A stretch of DNA of 64,000 bases, taken from assembly GCA_029718625.1 (NCBI GenBank), contig CM056383.1, positions 21,739,930-21,803,929 on the forward strand, in the 5' to 3' direction. The DNA comes from Synaphobranchus kaupii. Its lineage: Eukaryota > Chordata > Actinopteri > Anguilliformes > Synaphobranchidae. A program made the position numbers and the translations under genes. The notes under the pieces are model-generated. The model had not been told where the DNA came from, made no database searches, and worked only from the letters and a program-made list of their open reading frames with translations. Positions 24,201 to 36,500 of the stretch are shown here, piece by piece; the stretch's first letter is position 1, and every line of letters begins with the position of its first letter.

Positions 24201-25140
24201 ACCAGGGAGTACGGTTTTTCCGACAAAACTTTCTTTTTAGAGGGGGCAACCATATCAAGGGTGTTTCTGAGAGTTCAACTTAACTGGTTAGTCAATTCAT
24301 TCAGCGATACTTCAGTGGTATTTTCTTTGCTTGAAAGGAATGATTCCGGAAGCATATCTATAAACTTTGGAATGTCAGAGTTTAATGACCGGCTGTAATA
24401 ATGTCTTGGCTCTGATATAGAAGTGGTGGTTGCCTCGATTTCAAAAGTAATAAGGAAATGATCAGATAATACAGGGTTATGGGGTGCAATAGTAAGATTC
24501 ATAACATTGATACCATAGGATAACACTATGTCTAGGGTATGGCTATGGTAATGAGTGGGCCCACAGACATTTTGTTGAGTCAATAATAGAGACAAAGGCT
24601 GTTCCTAGGGGATCACCCTGTTTATCCACATGTATGTTAAAATCACCAACAATCACAACCTTGTCTGCCAAAATAGCAAGGCAAGACAAAAACTCAGCGA
24701 ATTCTCTTAGAAAATCTGAATAGGGCCCAGGTGGTCTGTAAACAGACACTAGGAAAAAGGACTGCATGCTAGCCCTTATTTTAGATATGTCATGCTGTAC
24801 ACAATTCATAGAGAGAACATCAAAAGATGAGAACGTATTTCCACACATAGGGGTTAAGCTTAAGGTGGACTGATAGATCGCTGCAACACCACCCACTCTT
24901 CCTGACTGGCGCGATACCTGAGTACTTAAAAAACCTACAGGAGACGCTTCATTAAGTGTGACATATTCACCAGGTCTTAGCCAAGTTTCAGTCAGACAGA
25001 GTACTTTGAGGTTATGATCTGTGATCAATTCGTTTACAAGAATTCCTTTAGGAGCAAGAGATCTAACATTCAGTAGTCCAATTTTTAGGAGTGATTCACA
25101 ACCAACCCTATAGCACGCCGATTCGTGATATAGACACGAT
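21224..25140 (-). mobile_element. L2-like non-LTR retrotransposon (LINE), near full length but broken
   Basis: Read on the minus strand. An AP-type endonuclease lies at about 25090-24560 (LLNVRSLAPKG, LTETWLRPG, VSVYRPPG, VIVGDFNIHVD). A linker with PWYND follows near 24200. Reverse transcriptase then spans 23054-21842, with KPLLKKP, LLDLSAAFDTIDH, GIPQESVLGPVLF and LDYCNAMLSG in order, followed by LLTFKALNGLAPVYI near 21800. The tail ends 'gcgctatataaataaatatt', typical of fish L2 3' ends. The polymerase YxDD box appears altered (HCDTQIYI). Several frameshifts and stops, plus the nested insert at 23196-23908, make it inactive. Confidence 0.85.
23196..23908 (+). mobile_element. 5'-truncated LINE nested in the minus-strand LINE
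   Basis: This 713-base plus-strand insert interrupts the other LINE exactly inside a codon run; removing it restores a continuous FFNQK-IEAIRDQ reading. It is flanked by AATCT direct repeats (23191-23195 and 23909-23913). It encodes the C-terminal end of a reverse transcriptase protein (LGRLPSYICSKF, YFGPWSWNDL) and ends with 'ggtaaaataaaggttaaa' plus an A-rich tail, typical of LINE 3' ends. Confidence 0.85.
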
Positions 25141-26630
25141 TGTCCACTCAAGATTTTGTGGTATTGTTACGTTAATGTCCAATATTACGTGATACTAACA
25201 CGATAACTTTGCCAATGCATTTTATATGGCGCAGAGCAGTCGTGGTGGTGACACGATAAATCTGGTCTATTTTAGGCAAGGAATTTCACTTTCAATATCG
25301 GACGGCGTTTGAAACGTTTCCAATGCATTTTATATGGCGCAGAGCATTGGTGATGACACGATAAATCTGTCCCATTTTAGGCAGGGAATTTCGCTTTCAA
25401 TATTCAACTGATAATGGTGTTTTCAATCTAAAAATGGGGTTACTCAGTGAACATATTTTGTGTTGAAAGCCGGTCGGTGAGACGCCGTCTCGCGTTCAGG
25501 TATAAAACCGGCTAAATTTGGTTGAAAAGTTAAAAGGTTTTAAGCGGCTGGGATGTAGCCAGGCTATATTCGGGTAAAACTTGTGCCAATTACGGCTAAA
25601 TTGACATGTTCATGTAAAAAAAATACGTGTCAAAACGTCTCTCAGCCTAATGTTAGATTTCCACCCAGAGATCTCTGTTCCACCCCCGTCGACGGTTCCG
25701 GCTTTTGCTCACTGTGTCGCTATATTATTTGTCCAGTTATGATAGGCTACTGTTCTAATGATTTTACTTTTTACTTTTAATGCAATAAAGGTGTATATGG
25801 GCTACCATTTGGCTTATATTTTTACGTGATAGCTAACAACAAACTTCGCCAATGCAATGTAGCCAATGACACGGAGCAGTCGTGGTGGTGACACGATAAA
25901 TATGGGCCATTTTAGGCAGGGAACTTTCACTACCCGATGGATAATGGTAGTTTAAATCTAAATATGGGATTAACGTTATTAACGTTTGTCCTGATGTGAT
26001 AGGCTACTGTTCTAATGTTGTTTTATGTCAATATAGGTTTCTATACACTTTGGCCTAGGCTTCTTTGTGTTTTGAACGGATTTTGTAGTCAGTGCGAATA
26101 TGTTGTTGGCCGACCAAAATTCAAGAGTTTGCCCATAATAACTTGTCTCGGATCAGTTTTGTCCGCCCTAATCCAATGGTCAGTCACGGACAAAAGCAAC
26201 GCAACGCTGACCCAAGATCAGGAGACTTGGAACACTTGGAACCGTTTCGCGCCACGGGACCTGCACGGGACACTTGGAATACGACCGTTTCGCGCCACAT
26301 CCACCATTGTGATTTAACTCCTTCTCCCGGTAAGATATGTTGGTATTGAAATAGTTTGCGTTTAACGTTAAATTAAGATTATGTTGTTATGTTGTTGTAA
26401 TTTCATCATTGTATTTCTGATGCGGAAGTGTTTCTTTGTCATTTCTGATAGCTGGTTCTCTATTTCACCGTGCAAACATTAGATAACGTGGCTAACATTT
26501 AGCCTACTTAATTTTACCCTGGCTCCTTTTCAAACCGAGCGAGGTGGGAGTGATTCTGAGAAAGACGGCGTTTCCATGTAAAACTATGGGGAAATCGGTT
26601 GGAAGTCTGTTTTACTACAATGACAGAACC
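25105..26630 (-). repeat. 1.5 kb repeat, copy A (inverted partner 53690-55195)
   Basis: Almost the whole block matches the reverse complement of 53690-55195 with scattered substitutions and small indels. Reading on the minus strand, it holds three sub-repeats of the form 'ttatcgtgtcaccaccacg' followed by 'gcattggcaaag'. Short open frames conserved in both copies (26015-26317 here) show no protein family resemblance. On its left it abuts the 5' end of the L2-like LINE, so it could be that element's 5' region, but copy B has no LINE beside it. Confidence 0.75.
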
Positions 26631-26639
26631 GACAGAACA

Positions 26640-26955
26640 GAAACAGATTGTTTAGCCCATATTCGTAGTTTTGAACTCTTAACAAAAATATGACAGACGT
26701 TAATGTTACTGTGTCAATAACAGCTGCATGTATCCTAGGCTTTTGCAAGGTGACTGTCTCCGATGGGGGGGGGGGTGCGGCCCAACTGGTCAAAACAATG
26801 CGTGTCTAAACAAGCTATAGCATAGAATAATAAACAACCAACAAACTGCAACAACAAGCTTGCACTACCTACCTATAGCCTAGAATAAATATACCATGGC
26901 CTACCTGGTCAGAGTCCAGAATTTGAACCTGATTTGTCAATTTTGTCTATGTTGG
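26640..26955. other. Unannotated spacer
   Basis: No gene seen. It includes a G-run at about 26765-26777. Confidence 0.4.
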
Positions 26956-27046
26956 AAGGCAATAGGCTATATGCTACTTACATTGCATTACGGAATTAAT
27001 TTATGTTGCTGTAATGCAATGTAAGTAGCATATAGCCTATTGCCTT
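26956..27046. repeat. Perfect 35 bp-arm hairpin with a 21-base loop
   Basis: Arms 26956-26990 and 27012-27046 are exact reverse complements (outer ends aaggcaataggctatatgc and gcatatagcctattgcctt). The loop is 26991-27011. No mismatch was seen in 35 pairs. From 27047 to 27950 there is no recognised gene. Confidence 0.9.
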
Positions 27047-27954
27047 GTCTTCAATGGTTTTTGTAACAGCATTCATTCCTTCGTCAGTTTGATGTCAAAA
27101 TCCGATATTACACTGTTTAATGCATCTAAATGTTGGCTATAGTAGCTACATGGGTGGTAACTTTACATGTGCTTCAGCAAAACAAAAACCATATAGGCTA
27201 CAGTTACACTAGTGACTTCATGCGACTTCTGGAATCGGAATTCCAACATTCGATCGCACCAGGTCAGATTGAGTTGCGTCCATACTTGACAGTTCAGTGC
27301 AACCTTCTGTGATCAGATTGCAGTTCGGATTTCATTCCCCTGAGCAATATTTAATATATGCTTCCTGGAAAATGGCGTTTGGTGTTCGTGAGGTTGTGCT
27401 TCTTTTCGTTTTGTTCAGATTGTTGAGGAATCTTCATCTCATTTATAAACTCATGTCATACTTGTAGTCTACCTGGTGTGTTTATTTTTTGTCTACTTAT
27501 AGTACAAAAATTCAGTGAAGCACAAAATATACATATTCACATTCAATACTTTTATGAAGGCTTAAAAATAACTAGAGCACATTATAAACACTCGGAACAC
27601 TGTTTATTGGCGCAAAAAGTTTGTTTTGAGCAAGAGCCCGCCTTTAATGTCACTCGTGTGGGCCTATAGTGGCCGGAGAGGGTTGGAACACATGCGCTAG
27701 AAACATCAGAATTGTTTCAAAGACAGGCAGAGGCTTTGTGGCTATGGCACGCATGATTGGTCAAGTGTTGAACCGGAAATGTCTGACCTTTCCCCATTCA
27801 AAAACAGCGGACATTTGTATCTCTGTATTTCGGAAATCTCTAGGTGTAACAATGCGCGCGCACACACACACAGTATAAATATGTATCATACTTGAACATT
27901 TATCACTGCTCCTAAATTTAGTCAATTTAGTCACTGACTGGGAGTAGGTGCCCA

Positions 27955-28480
27955 CGCATATGCATATTGTCGAACACTAGGTATCCAACCATATGGACAG
28001 AGTAATATCTCAAGCATACAAAAAAGTGACTGCCAATAAGTACAGGTGCTACAGGACGATGTGATTTCATTTTAATTACGACTTAAAAATTGCAACATTC
28101 ACTTATCCTTCATTTAGATGCCGCTTCGTGGATCCAGGCAGCGCGCATACTTTTTGATAACTTTGAAAAGGGCCCATAGTTGCAGATCCAGGATCAGCTG
28201 TGTCTTCAGCCAATCCTAACTTCAACCATTATAACGATAAACTAAAACTGACTGAAGATCAGTGCTCAGGGCAACTCCACCCCAATGTGTGTCTGAATAA
28301 TTTTGATTTGTGTATTTTGGTTGTAGATGGTTTAGCATTTGATCAGTAGTTATAGGCAAGGAATTAATTGGTATTCCTTTCTCTCCTTACCTTGCAGCTT
28401 CATTGCTCCCAGTCCCCATCAACTCTACCATCTTTCTTCTTTTTATAAATGAACCCAAAGGCTCTTTTAAGAGCCAAATC
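27955..28480 (+). repeat. ~520 bp repeat, inverted partner at 47310-47850
   Basis: Runs from 'gcatattgtcgaacactag' to the histone-type stem-loop 'ggctcttttaagagccaa' and is the near-exact reverse complement of 47850-47340. Both copies end at a simple-sequence tract. The other copy lies immediately upstream of the first exon of the minus-strand cysteine-rich gene; here no such gene follows. Confidence 0.85.
28460..28475 (+). promoter_or_regulatory. Histone-type mRNA 3' stem-loop without a histone gene
   Basis: GGCTCT, loop TTTA, AGAGCC, preceded by 'aaccca' and followed by 'aaatc'. This equals the metazoan replication-dependent histone 3' end stem-loop (6 bp stem, 4-base loop) bound by SLBP. 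No histone coding sequence is readable in the preceding several hundred bases, so it is an orphan or coincidental motif. A second copy lies at 47342-47357 on the minus strand. Confidence 0.55.
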
Positions 28481-28483
28481 TCT

Positions 28484-28484
28484 A

Positions 28485-28525
<41 letters not shown>

Positions 28526-28541
28526 TTACCCCCCCCCCCCG
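28484..28541. repeat. (CTGT)n microsatellite followed by a C-run
   Basis: About ten uninterrupted tgtc units, then a short linker and a run of about twelve C. At the same place in the other repeat copy (47275-47338) there is a GATA-type microsatellite instead. Confidence 0.9.
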
Positions 28542-28941
28542 AAACCTGTCTGTTTCTTGCGTCTGTTCAAGGATCTCTGGTAAGTTACTTGCATGAGTTG
28601 TCTCCTGATGTAGTATGCTATATCAGATCTGATCAGAAGTATTTTAAGAAAAAAAGAAAAATAACGCTGCCACATTATTGTTGCATTATATGTTATTGCA
28701 TTATTGGGGTAGTTACATGCATCGTCCCCTCCTCTTGCCACTGTTCCCTTTCTTTGTTTCTTGTCTTGACTCATTATCTGTGCTGTTTACGTGTACCTTT
28801 ATCAGCTGAATTGGGTGTGCACAATTAGAGTTGTAGGAAAATCCATCAGGAAGGTAGGGAATCAAATGAAAACACTGTAGTTTTACACTTGTAGTTGGTT
28901 ATAGGCTCCTGAGGGAAGTCCACACACTCCACAAATCTGTT

Positions 28942-29641
28942 TGTCATGGTTAGTGGCTGTCTCCTTTTGTTTCTACCATGGTTTTCCGTTTGGCGTCGTC
29001 TGAAGCTCTATCGGATTTTTTCTTCCTCCGTTCCGGTGTTTGGATCTCTCCGGGTCATTATCTTCGACACCTGTGTTTGGTTTCCGTCGGCTATAAATAG
29101 AGCTTCACTTCCGCTTTCCGGTGCTTCTAGATTGTTGTGGAGTTATTACTAGATAGCCGGTATTGGTATAGGTAAAAGTCTTTAGCTTCTGTATCTCTGT
29201 TTGGTGTTATACAGAGACACAGCTATTGGTATAAATTATAGGATTAGAATTTCTGGTTTTCTGTCCTATCGCCCTCTATTCTTTTCTTTTTGCCTGCAGC
29301 CTGTTTATTCTTTGTGCAGCTCCTTAGCCGACTGAGCTGTAGTTACAGGCTTGCTATTTTGTTCGTTTCTTTTCAGTGTTCTCAACCTCTGATATACGCA
29401 GATCAATGAGTGCGTGAGGTTCTTTCTTTTTGTTTGTTTCTCGCTGTTTTAGCGAACTATCGCCTCCGTTTGAGGTTGTTTTGTGTTAGCCTTGAGCTGG
29501 GGAAGTTTTGCTCCCGCTTTTCAGTTTCCTTTCTTCCCTTGGTGCGGTTTAATTCCGCTTCTGTGGCGTGTCTTTTAGATACGCTTTCTGAATCCTTATT
29601 TGTCACGTTTGGTTCTCTATTTTCTAACCTAAAACCTGACA
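28942..29641 (+). mobile_element. Solo LTR, 700 bp
   Basis: Begins TGTCA and ends TGACA (5 bp inverted termini with the canonical TG...CA). It is flanked by the 5 bp target-site duplication CTGTT at 28937-28941 and 29642-29646. A TATA-like box (ctataaatag) at 29091-29100 suggests plus orientation. There is no internal retroelement sequence, consistent with LTR-LTR recombination of a former Gypsy-like or retroviral-like element. I cannot assign the family. Confidence 0.85.
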
Positions 29642-29649
29642 CTGTTGAA

Positions 29650-30507
29650 TAGTTGATAATTTCCGAAGACATTGTTTTGCTATGCGTAGCTGTTGGGAAT
29701 ACATGCTGGAATCGATAAGAGAATTGATTAGCTTGAAGGCGTGCGATTCCGAGGAATCGGACAACTTAAAACCGGTTCCTCTCGATTCCCACCCCTACAG
29801 GCCAGTTACAACAGCTCTTTTTCTCCCCCTCATAATGTCTGCCTTTTGGGCCTTGCTTGTCTTTCTCATCTTGTTTCTTCCTCATCGTTCATCCTTTTCC
29901 CCTTGCATTCATGATAAATTCAATGTATATTACTTTTGACTTTTTGAGTGTTCAAACCGTTGCAAGTCACTGATTTTCAATTGAAGGTGGGGAAGTTGTT
30001 GTTGGATATTAAGCCATTGAACAATGGTTTTAACTACGTATGCCCCAGTTGTGGCTTAGGGCTGTTAGGCTGATATGGTACGCTACAGACAACTCGCTCG
30101 AAGGCGTCATTTAATCACCCTTTTCCACCATTTAACATAACTTTCTGACGATGCAGAAATGGGTCTAAACTAGGTCAATTTGGCTGCGTATACTTGGGGA
30201 CTCCAAGATGATTTTTTCAATATAACTTGTTAGGAAATTTCCAACTGAAAATCATTGACAGATTTGGATTTACCCTTAGAACGCATACATTCCATTTTTT
30301 CAAGATTTTATGTGGCAGTGGTCCTTTAAAGTTTCCATATGTTCTGGACAGATGAATTAAAAATAATTTATGAGTAAATCAGTCACTAATTAATGAATTA
30401 ATTAGTTAATTTTTATACCCTGGCCTACTCACCATATGTCACATAGTTGTTTGCACACTACAATTGTGCTCAATTTACCATATACTGTGTTTTTTTATGG
30501 TTTGGCA
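29650..30507. other. Spacer 5' of the zinc-ribbon gene
   Basis: No open frame of note. A word at about 30310 ('gtggcagtggtcctttaaag') resembles the end of a TTAA-type MITE, but no matching left end was found. The promoter and any 5' UTR exon of the next gene should lie here; the first coding exon is preceded by a splice acceptor (ttggcag, 30501-30507). Confidence 0.4.
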
Positions 30508-30517
30508 GATACAGACA

Positions 30518-33500
30518 ATGGCAGGTGGCTCGACATTTAAAAAATGTCTCTTCTGCAAGGAGAAGATGCATTGTGCCGAGCGAGTCTGCACACATTGCAG
30601 GAGGGAGCAGCCTCTGAATATGCGGCTCCAAAAAAAATTTATAAAATTTGATGCCAAGCGGCTTGCTAGCCTAAAGAGGAACCACAATATTTCCTCCATA
30701 AAGGATGAGGCCTCTATCCTGGTATGTAGGTTAATAGTGCTCAGACAAGTTTAAATTATAAGAATGATTTGCTATTCAAAGACCATTAACAAAATGGTTG
30801 CATTGCAGCTGGAGAAGCTGCAAGCACTGGGCTTTAGACCCCTCTTGCTTCTGGCCAAGGAGAACAAGAAGTTAGGGCCTGGGCACTTTAAATCAGAGAT
30901 GATGACCCCACGGTGTACCCTCACCAAATCCTCTGAAATGTGCCTGGAGAATATAAAGGGGATTTATCAAATCATGATTGAAGGTAAGATCACCTTATTT
31001 TTAGGTGAATTAAACTCATGGTTCAAATGTCAGGTTCACCGTGGGGAATGGGGTGCTTTTGTTGCGGTCGCTGTTCTTTTCCAAAAGTCCAAACTTCTAT
31101 GTTTCCCCTCATGCATGTTAAAACAATGGACTGGCATAAGAAATATGGTGGAAACGTCCTTGAACACCAATCCAATTATTTTAAATGCATGAGGGGGAGA
31201 TCCATCTATCCATCCACCTCTCTCATATGTGCACTACGTCAATCCACAACTATTATAATGTCATTAATTAGTGTTGTCTTATAATTTAGGGTGATTATGC
31301 GCTATTAGGCCTCCCTGATCAGTAATGTGCTTTTCTCTTTCGTCACTTTTCAGCACATCTCACATTTCTTAAACAGACTGCAAGTGATGGCCAGTGGCCA
31401 AAAGTTTTTCCAACCCCTTCCATTGTTTGTCTTTCTTTCACCTACCCTCTGTCAAACCCTTTCAACATGTGAGCAATGTATTAAAGGGGAATTCCACTGA
31501 AAAGCAACATTAAACCCTATTTAACAGATCAAGGCGTAACTGATTAAGTCTCTCTTTGTGGTTGGCCAAAACAATCTGAACTGAAATATTGACAGCTGAA
31601 GTTACAAATTTGGTAGAGGTACACGTCAAATTGTGCACTTAACAGCTTTTTAAGAAAGTATACTCAACTGGAATACTCAATATAGTAGGTAAGTGCGCTG
31701 ATTTATACACGGCCAGAGAGGCGATGAACCTGTTACAACTGTAAACGATTAGATAGCTAAGACTCGTTGAGCTAGCTTGCAAAGTTGCCAATTATTCCAG
31801 TATAATGGCTTCCAACTATGACTGGTGGTGGATCGGGGGGAGAAAAGTGTCTGAGACTTCTGGTTAGGCTACCTAATATGTTTTAACTATACCAAAAGAA
31901 TGAAGGGCTGTTTTCCTAAATACAGCTTAATGAATGGCTGTAAGTTATTCCCCCGTTTTTCTCTGGAGACTCCAGCTAATGGTGGTGACATTATTTCAGT
32001 ATAACTGCAACGTTAGTGACTAGCTTGCCAGCAAGTGACGGCTTCCAGGCAGGATTAGTAGTAAACGCCCAGCCCCTCAGTTTGTATTCCGTAGGAGTGG
32101 CAACCCGTGACTGCCATTGTCTGACACCCGCCCATAAGCCCCTGGACGTTATAGTCCACAGTGAAACAGGTACCTGGAACATGCACAGTAGTTTGGGTTT
32201 ATATCTCTGCTCTCACTACAGATAGAGAGTTGGCTGAGAGCTCATTTTAACCAAGAGGACAGCTACTCTTCTACAAATTGAACATAATTTTCCAGTAGAA
32301 TTCCCATTTAAAGGCAGAGGGCTGATCAATAGTGAAACTAATTCTCATGATTAAACTTCTCCATGCACAGGGTGGACCCCCTATGCCCCCCCCCACCCAG
32401 TCCTCAGGTGAGGCCGGCTGCCCCACCCAGTCCTCATGTGAGGCCAGCTGCCCCAACCAGTCCTCAGGTGAGGCCGGCTGCCCCAACCAGTCCTCAGGTG
32501 AGGCCGGCTGCCCCACCCAGTCCTCAGGTGAGGCCGGCTGCCCCACCCAGTCCTCAGGTGAGGCCGGCTGCCCCACCCAGTCCTCATGTGAGGCCGGCTG
32601 CCCCAACCAGTCCTCAGGTGAAGCCGGCTGCCCCACCCAGTCCTCAGGTGAGGCCGGCTGCCCCACCCAGTCCTCAGGTGAGGCCGGCTGCCCCAACCAG
32701 TCTTCAGGTGAGACCGGCTGCCCCACCCAGTCCTCAGGTGAGGCCGGCTGCCCCACCCAGTCCTCAGGTGAGGCCGGCTGCCCCAACCAGTCTTCAAGTG
32801 AGGCCGGCTGCCCCACCCAGTCTTCAAGTGAGGCCCGCTGCCCCACCCAGTCCTCAAGTGAGGATCCACTCCTCACACTAAACCTGGTCAGTGTCCAAAC
32901 AATGGGAGAGGAACGCCCCATACATCCCACCCAAAGCCATAATCCAGCTCCCAAGAGGAGGAAGAGGATGAAGGGTAGGGATGCGTTATAATGTAAGTTC
33001 TAAAATCAGGACAGACTTCTTTCAGGACAGTGACAGGACTGCTTTTATTACCATCAGTATCATAAAACAAACATACATTTAAACTCTTCTTCTATAACAG
33101 TAACAGTATTCTGTAACATATTTTTATATATCTAACAGTTGTGGATGGATTCTGAAAAATGCAACCCAATTTAATCTGGCTGTTCCAAATGGTTCCAGGC
33201 TGTTATCATAATTGCAATACAGGTTATGACAGGTTATACGGCTGTAAATCCCACGCAGCTAGACCAATGAGGGAATAGCCCGGAGCGAAGGTTTAAACGT
33301 GATATTTTCCGCTGTTGCTGTGGGAAAAGGTAAGAGTGTTGAAATGTTACTGTTATTACAACCGGATGAGACTGCTTCTTTAAATTTGCGGGATCAGTTA
33401 GTAATTGACCACGTGTCAGAGACAATAGTACCACTTTGCCTCCCGCTCTAGTCTGGTCTGCAGGCTGACTCCAGCTTACTCAAAAAGGCAGCCTGTGTAT

Positions 33501-36500
33501 ATTATATTAACTGTCAGCCACCAACGCTGATTCCATACTCGTATATATCTGACTCCAATTGAATTATTAGTATATAATTTCAATGTAGAATTTATAATTG
33601 ATTTGTTAAAGTACTCTCGTACTCTTGAGCCTGTTCTCTGAACTGGATGCGCCGGTTCCACCGGGTGCTACATACGGCCGTTTATGTACACCACTCACGG
33701 CTGACTAGATGTCTCCATTTATCTCAGAGGTTGCGGAGGAGGCCACTTCATAAGGTATAGCCTATCTTAAAGGCTCAGGGACCCGAGAAGATAATATTGG
33801 CAACACCCGTTCTCAACATGTATAAAAGTCATGCGGAGATGATCTAACTTAAGACAGAGTTCTACGGGTGCAATACTCCGTGATACATTAAGCTTAACTA
33901 GTCAATCTCCCTAGATCAGCAGAGGGGGTAACCCAGACTGAGGAAATTAATCAACTCATTACCGTGTTAACAGAGATAGAATGTCTTTTTCAGAGAAACC
34001 ACACAAATCAAGTTTAACAGTTTACCAGGTAGGTTCTTTACTTTAAAATAATCAAATCATAGTTACACATTACAACACAACATATTAAAAATAGAGTATA
34101 GAAAAATACTAAATCATACCTGGCAATTCACTACACACAATACACAAAGTGAGATGTGCGGGAGAGTCTGGCTACAGCTTCCCCCGAGTTCTTTGTTTCC
34201 TATGCTTATAAGCCCAAATTCTGTGTTTGATCTGGCTGTGGATGATCGTAAAACCATAAACTGGCCAAAAGGCTAATATTGCACTTTTCGTCCCTCCTTC
34301 AAGGGGGGTTTGGCAGAAAGAGTTTCCTGTGGTATAACTCCACAGCGGCAGTTTACTCCTGAGTTATGAAATATATATTTCCTCCATGTTGATCATTTAG
34401 GAAATATAAGCCATTGCACCACACACACCGAGACCATCAAAACGATATCAAACATGAATAGGTCTACGTTCGTGTTGTCATGAGAATCCCATCTCTGCAT
34501 AGTTTCAAATGTGATTAATATTAATGCCACAAACAGTCCCAGGATTCCTGTTGAGAACATTACATTATACCCTAGTTTCCCCTGTTCAGTCAGGTACATT
34601 AAATGTGTGTATCTACTCATGTAACACTTAGAAGCTGAACAATATATACTTATTCCTCTGGAAAAAGAGTGTACAATGTATGTTCCAGTGTCAGGACTAT
34701 TTCCAGTATATACTGTACAATGTAGCATAAATATTCATCACATTTTAAGGTTTTTAAGCTTTTGAAGACCAACGCAGGCTGTACTGTTATACCATGCTGT
34801 GTGGACATTATTTGAATGAAAAGGATGTGGCCTGCCTCAGTGACGTCAGGCGCGGGCAGTCTTGCATTGTCCGTGTGCGGGAGTTTCAAACAGATCAGGG
34901 TCTCTCCCAGGATCATAAAATCCTAGGACATCGTAAACCTGAGGCCAGATGGTCCCAGCAAACATCCCGGCATCAGACGCGTGACTTTACAGCTCTCAAA
35001 GATTACAAAGATTGTCACTTCCCGGTACCGTGTTCTCTTTAGGTGCTCTGGGGTGTAAAATCCTGTCTTACACAGCCATTAGGGCTAAACTGACTGAGAT
35101 TGGACCAGGAGGTAGCTACTGACCGTGATGTGTGAGACTATCAAACCAGTTGACATATAGAGCAAAGGGGACCAGATGTGTTGGATGAGGTCACAGATCA
35201 AATGTGTAAAACACTAGAATAGAAGAGAAACTTTGTGAGTTCTTCAGTTTAGTAGTTTAATCTGTTCAATGCAGTAACTCCACTGGACCCAAAGCATTGG
35301 ACATTTCTAGCCAGGTGGCTGTATTGTCTCTTATTCTGTTGCTGGCTACTTGTAAAGATTCCGTTTAAAGAAGATTTTTGCAGGTCCTTACAGCCCTTTT
35401 AGCTAGTACACATACCTCAACAAGCCCAGTACATCTGCTATTATGAGTATAGTTAAAGGAAACATTCAGTGCCATCTGTCTAAATGTATCTTTGAATCAA
35501 TGTTTGAAATAGCCTCCTGCAGGGGTCTGCAACCCAAGTGAAAATGAGAGGCTTTTTTTTCTAAATTCCACAAAAATAGAGCATTGCCAAAGCTGCAGTA
35601 TGTTAATCATTCAACGATTACTTCTTAAAAACAAAGCAGACAAAGTGGGAGTCCAACCGGGCTTGCTATGAAATAAATGTGGTCCCTTCTTTGAAATTGG
35701 CATTCATCTTGAATTTTCCCCTTTTTTGGCATTTGTCTTACAAAAAACAAATTTTGATAACACATTTGTGGTTAGCTAGCTAGCACTAGGACTTGGAGAT
35801 CCGGAAAGAACCACTGTTATGGAAACGAGCAATGGTTACAGCATGCGCCTACTGCCAACATTGACAAATGTGTTGACAAATTGAAATGTTAATTTTAAAA
35901 AATATATTTAGTAGGTTTACTAATAGGTTTAGATAAGCGTTTCTACGATAGGCAATTTTACTGGAGTGCTTATGCGTGCTAATTCGTAGACCTGAGATTG
36001 CCTCAGATCCACAAGGGGGCAGTCCTCCTGAGCTGCGGGTTGCAGACCACTGGCCTGTATGTTGCATAATTATGAAGAAACAAATATGAAATCGTCTAGG
36101 AAATTGTGAACTAGCACAAATGTAGTAATTGTAAGAACAACTTGAGAGAGACTGACCTCTTTTTTGTTTTGATATTGCAGAGTGCCCATATCATACCCAA
36201 CTGGAGGTTTTTCCAGTCCAAGCTGTTTTGAGGGAGAGAGTTAGAAAGGTTGGACAGGCAAATAAAAGACAGAGATACATGCTAATGTAGCTGTAGGAAT
36301 ATTGTGTCAATGATCTGTATTTTGAAAAGGTCACATTCCTTAAACACGGCAAAGTGTACCTTATAAAGAATGTACAAAATGAATACAGTGCCCTCCACTA
36401 TTATTGGCACCCCTGGTAAAGATTCACCGTTTGTTGAATTAGCTTAATCTCACACTGAAAAAATTAGAAAAATCCAACCTTTAATTGAAGTAAATTTATT

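Noticed and set aside
26015..26317. An open frame of about 100 codons conserved in the inverted copy at 54013-54300.
   Set aside because: Conservation is explained by the whole 1.5 kb repeat being duplicated. No domain is visible, and indels differ between copies.
32401..32867. CRISPR-like array (regular short repeats).
   Set aside because: Units are contiguous with no unique spacers, in a eukaryotic intron-bearing gene. It is a minisatellite. The same applies to 44290-44706.
32271..32954. Long minus-strand frames through the 30 bp minisatellite.
   Set aside because: They arise from the repeat having a length divisible by three. The plus-strand gene context is better supported.
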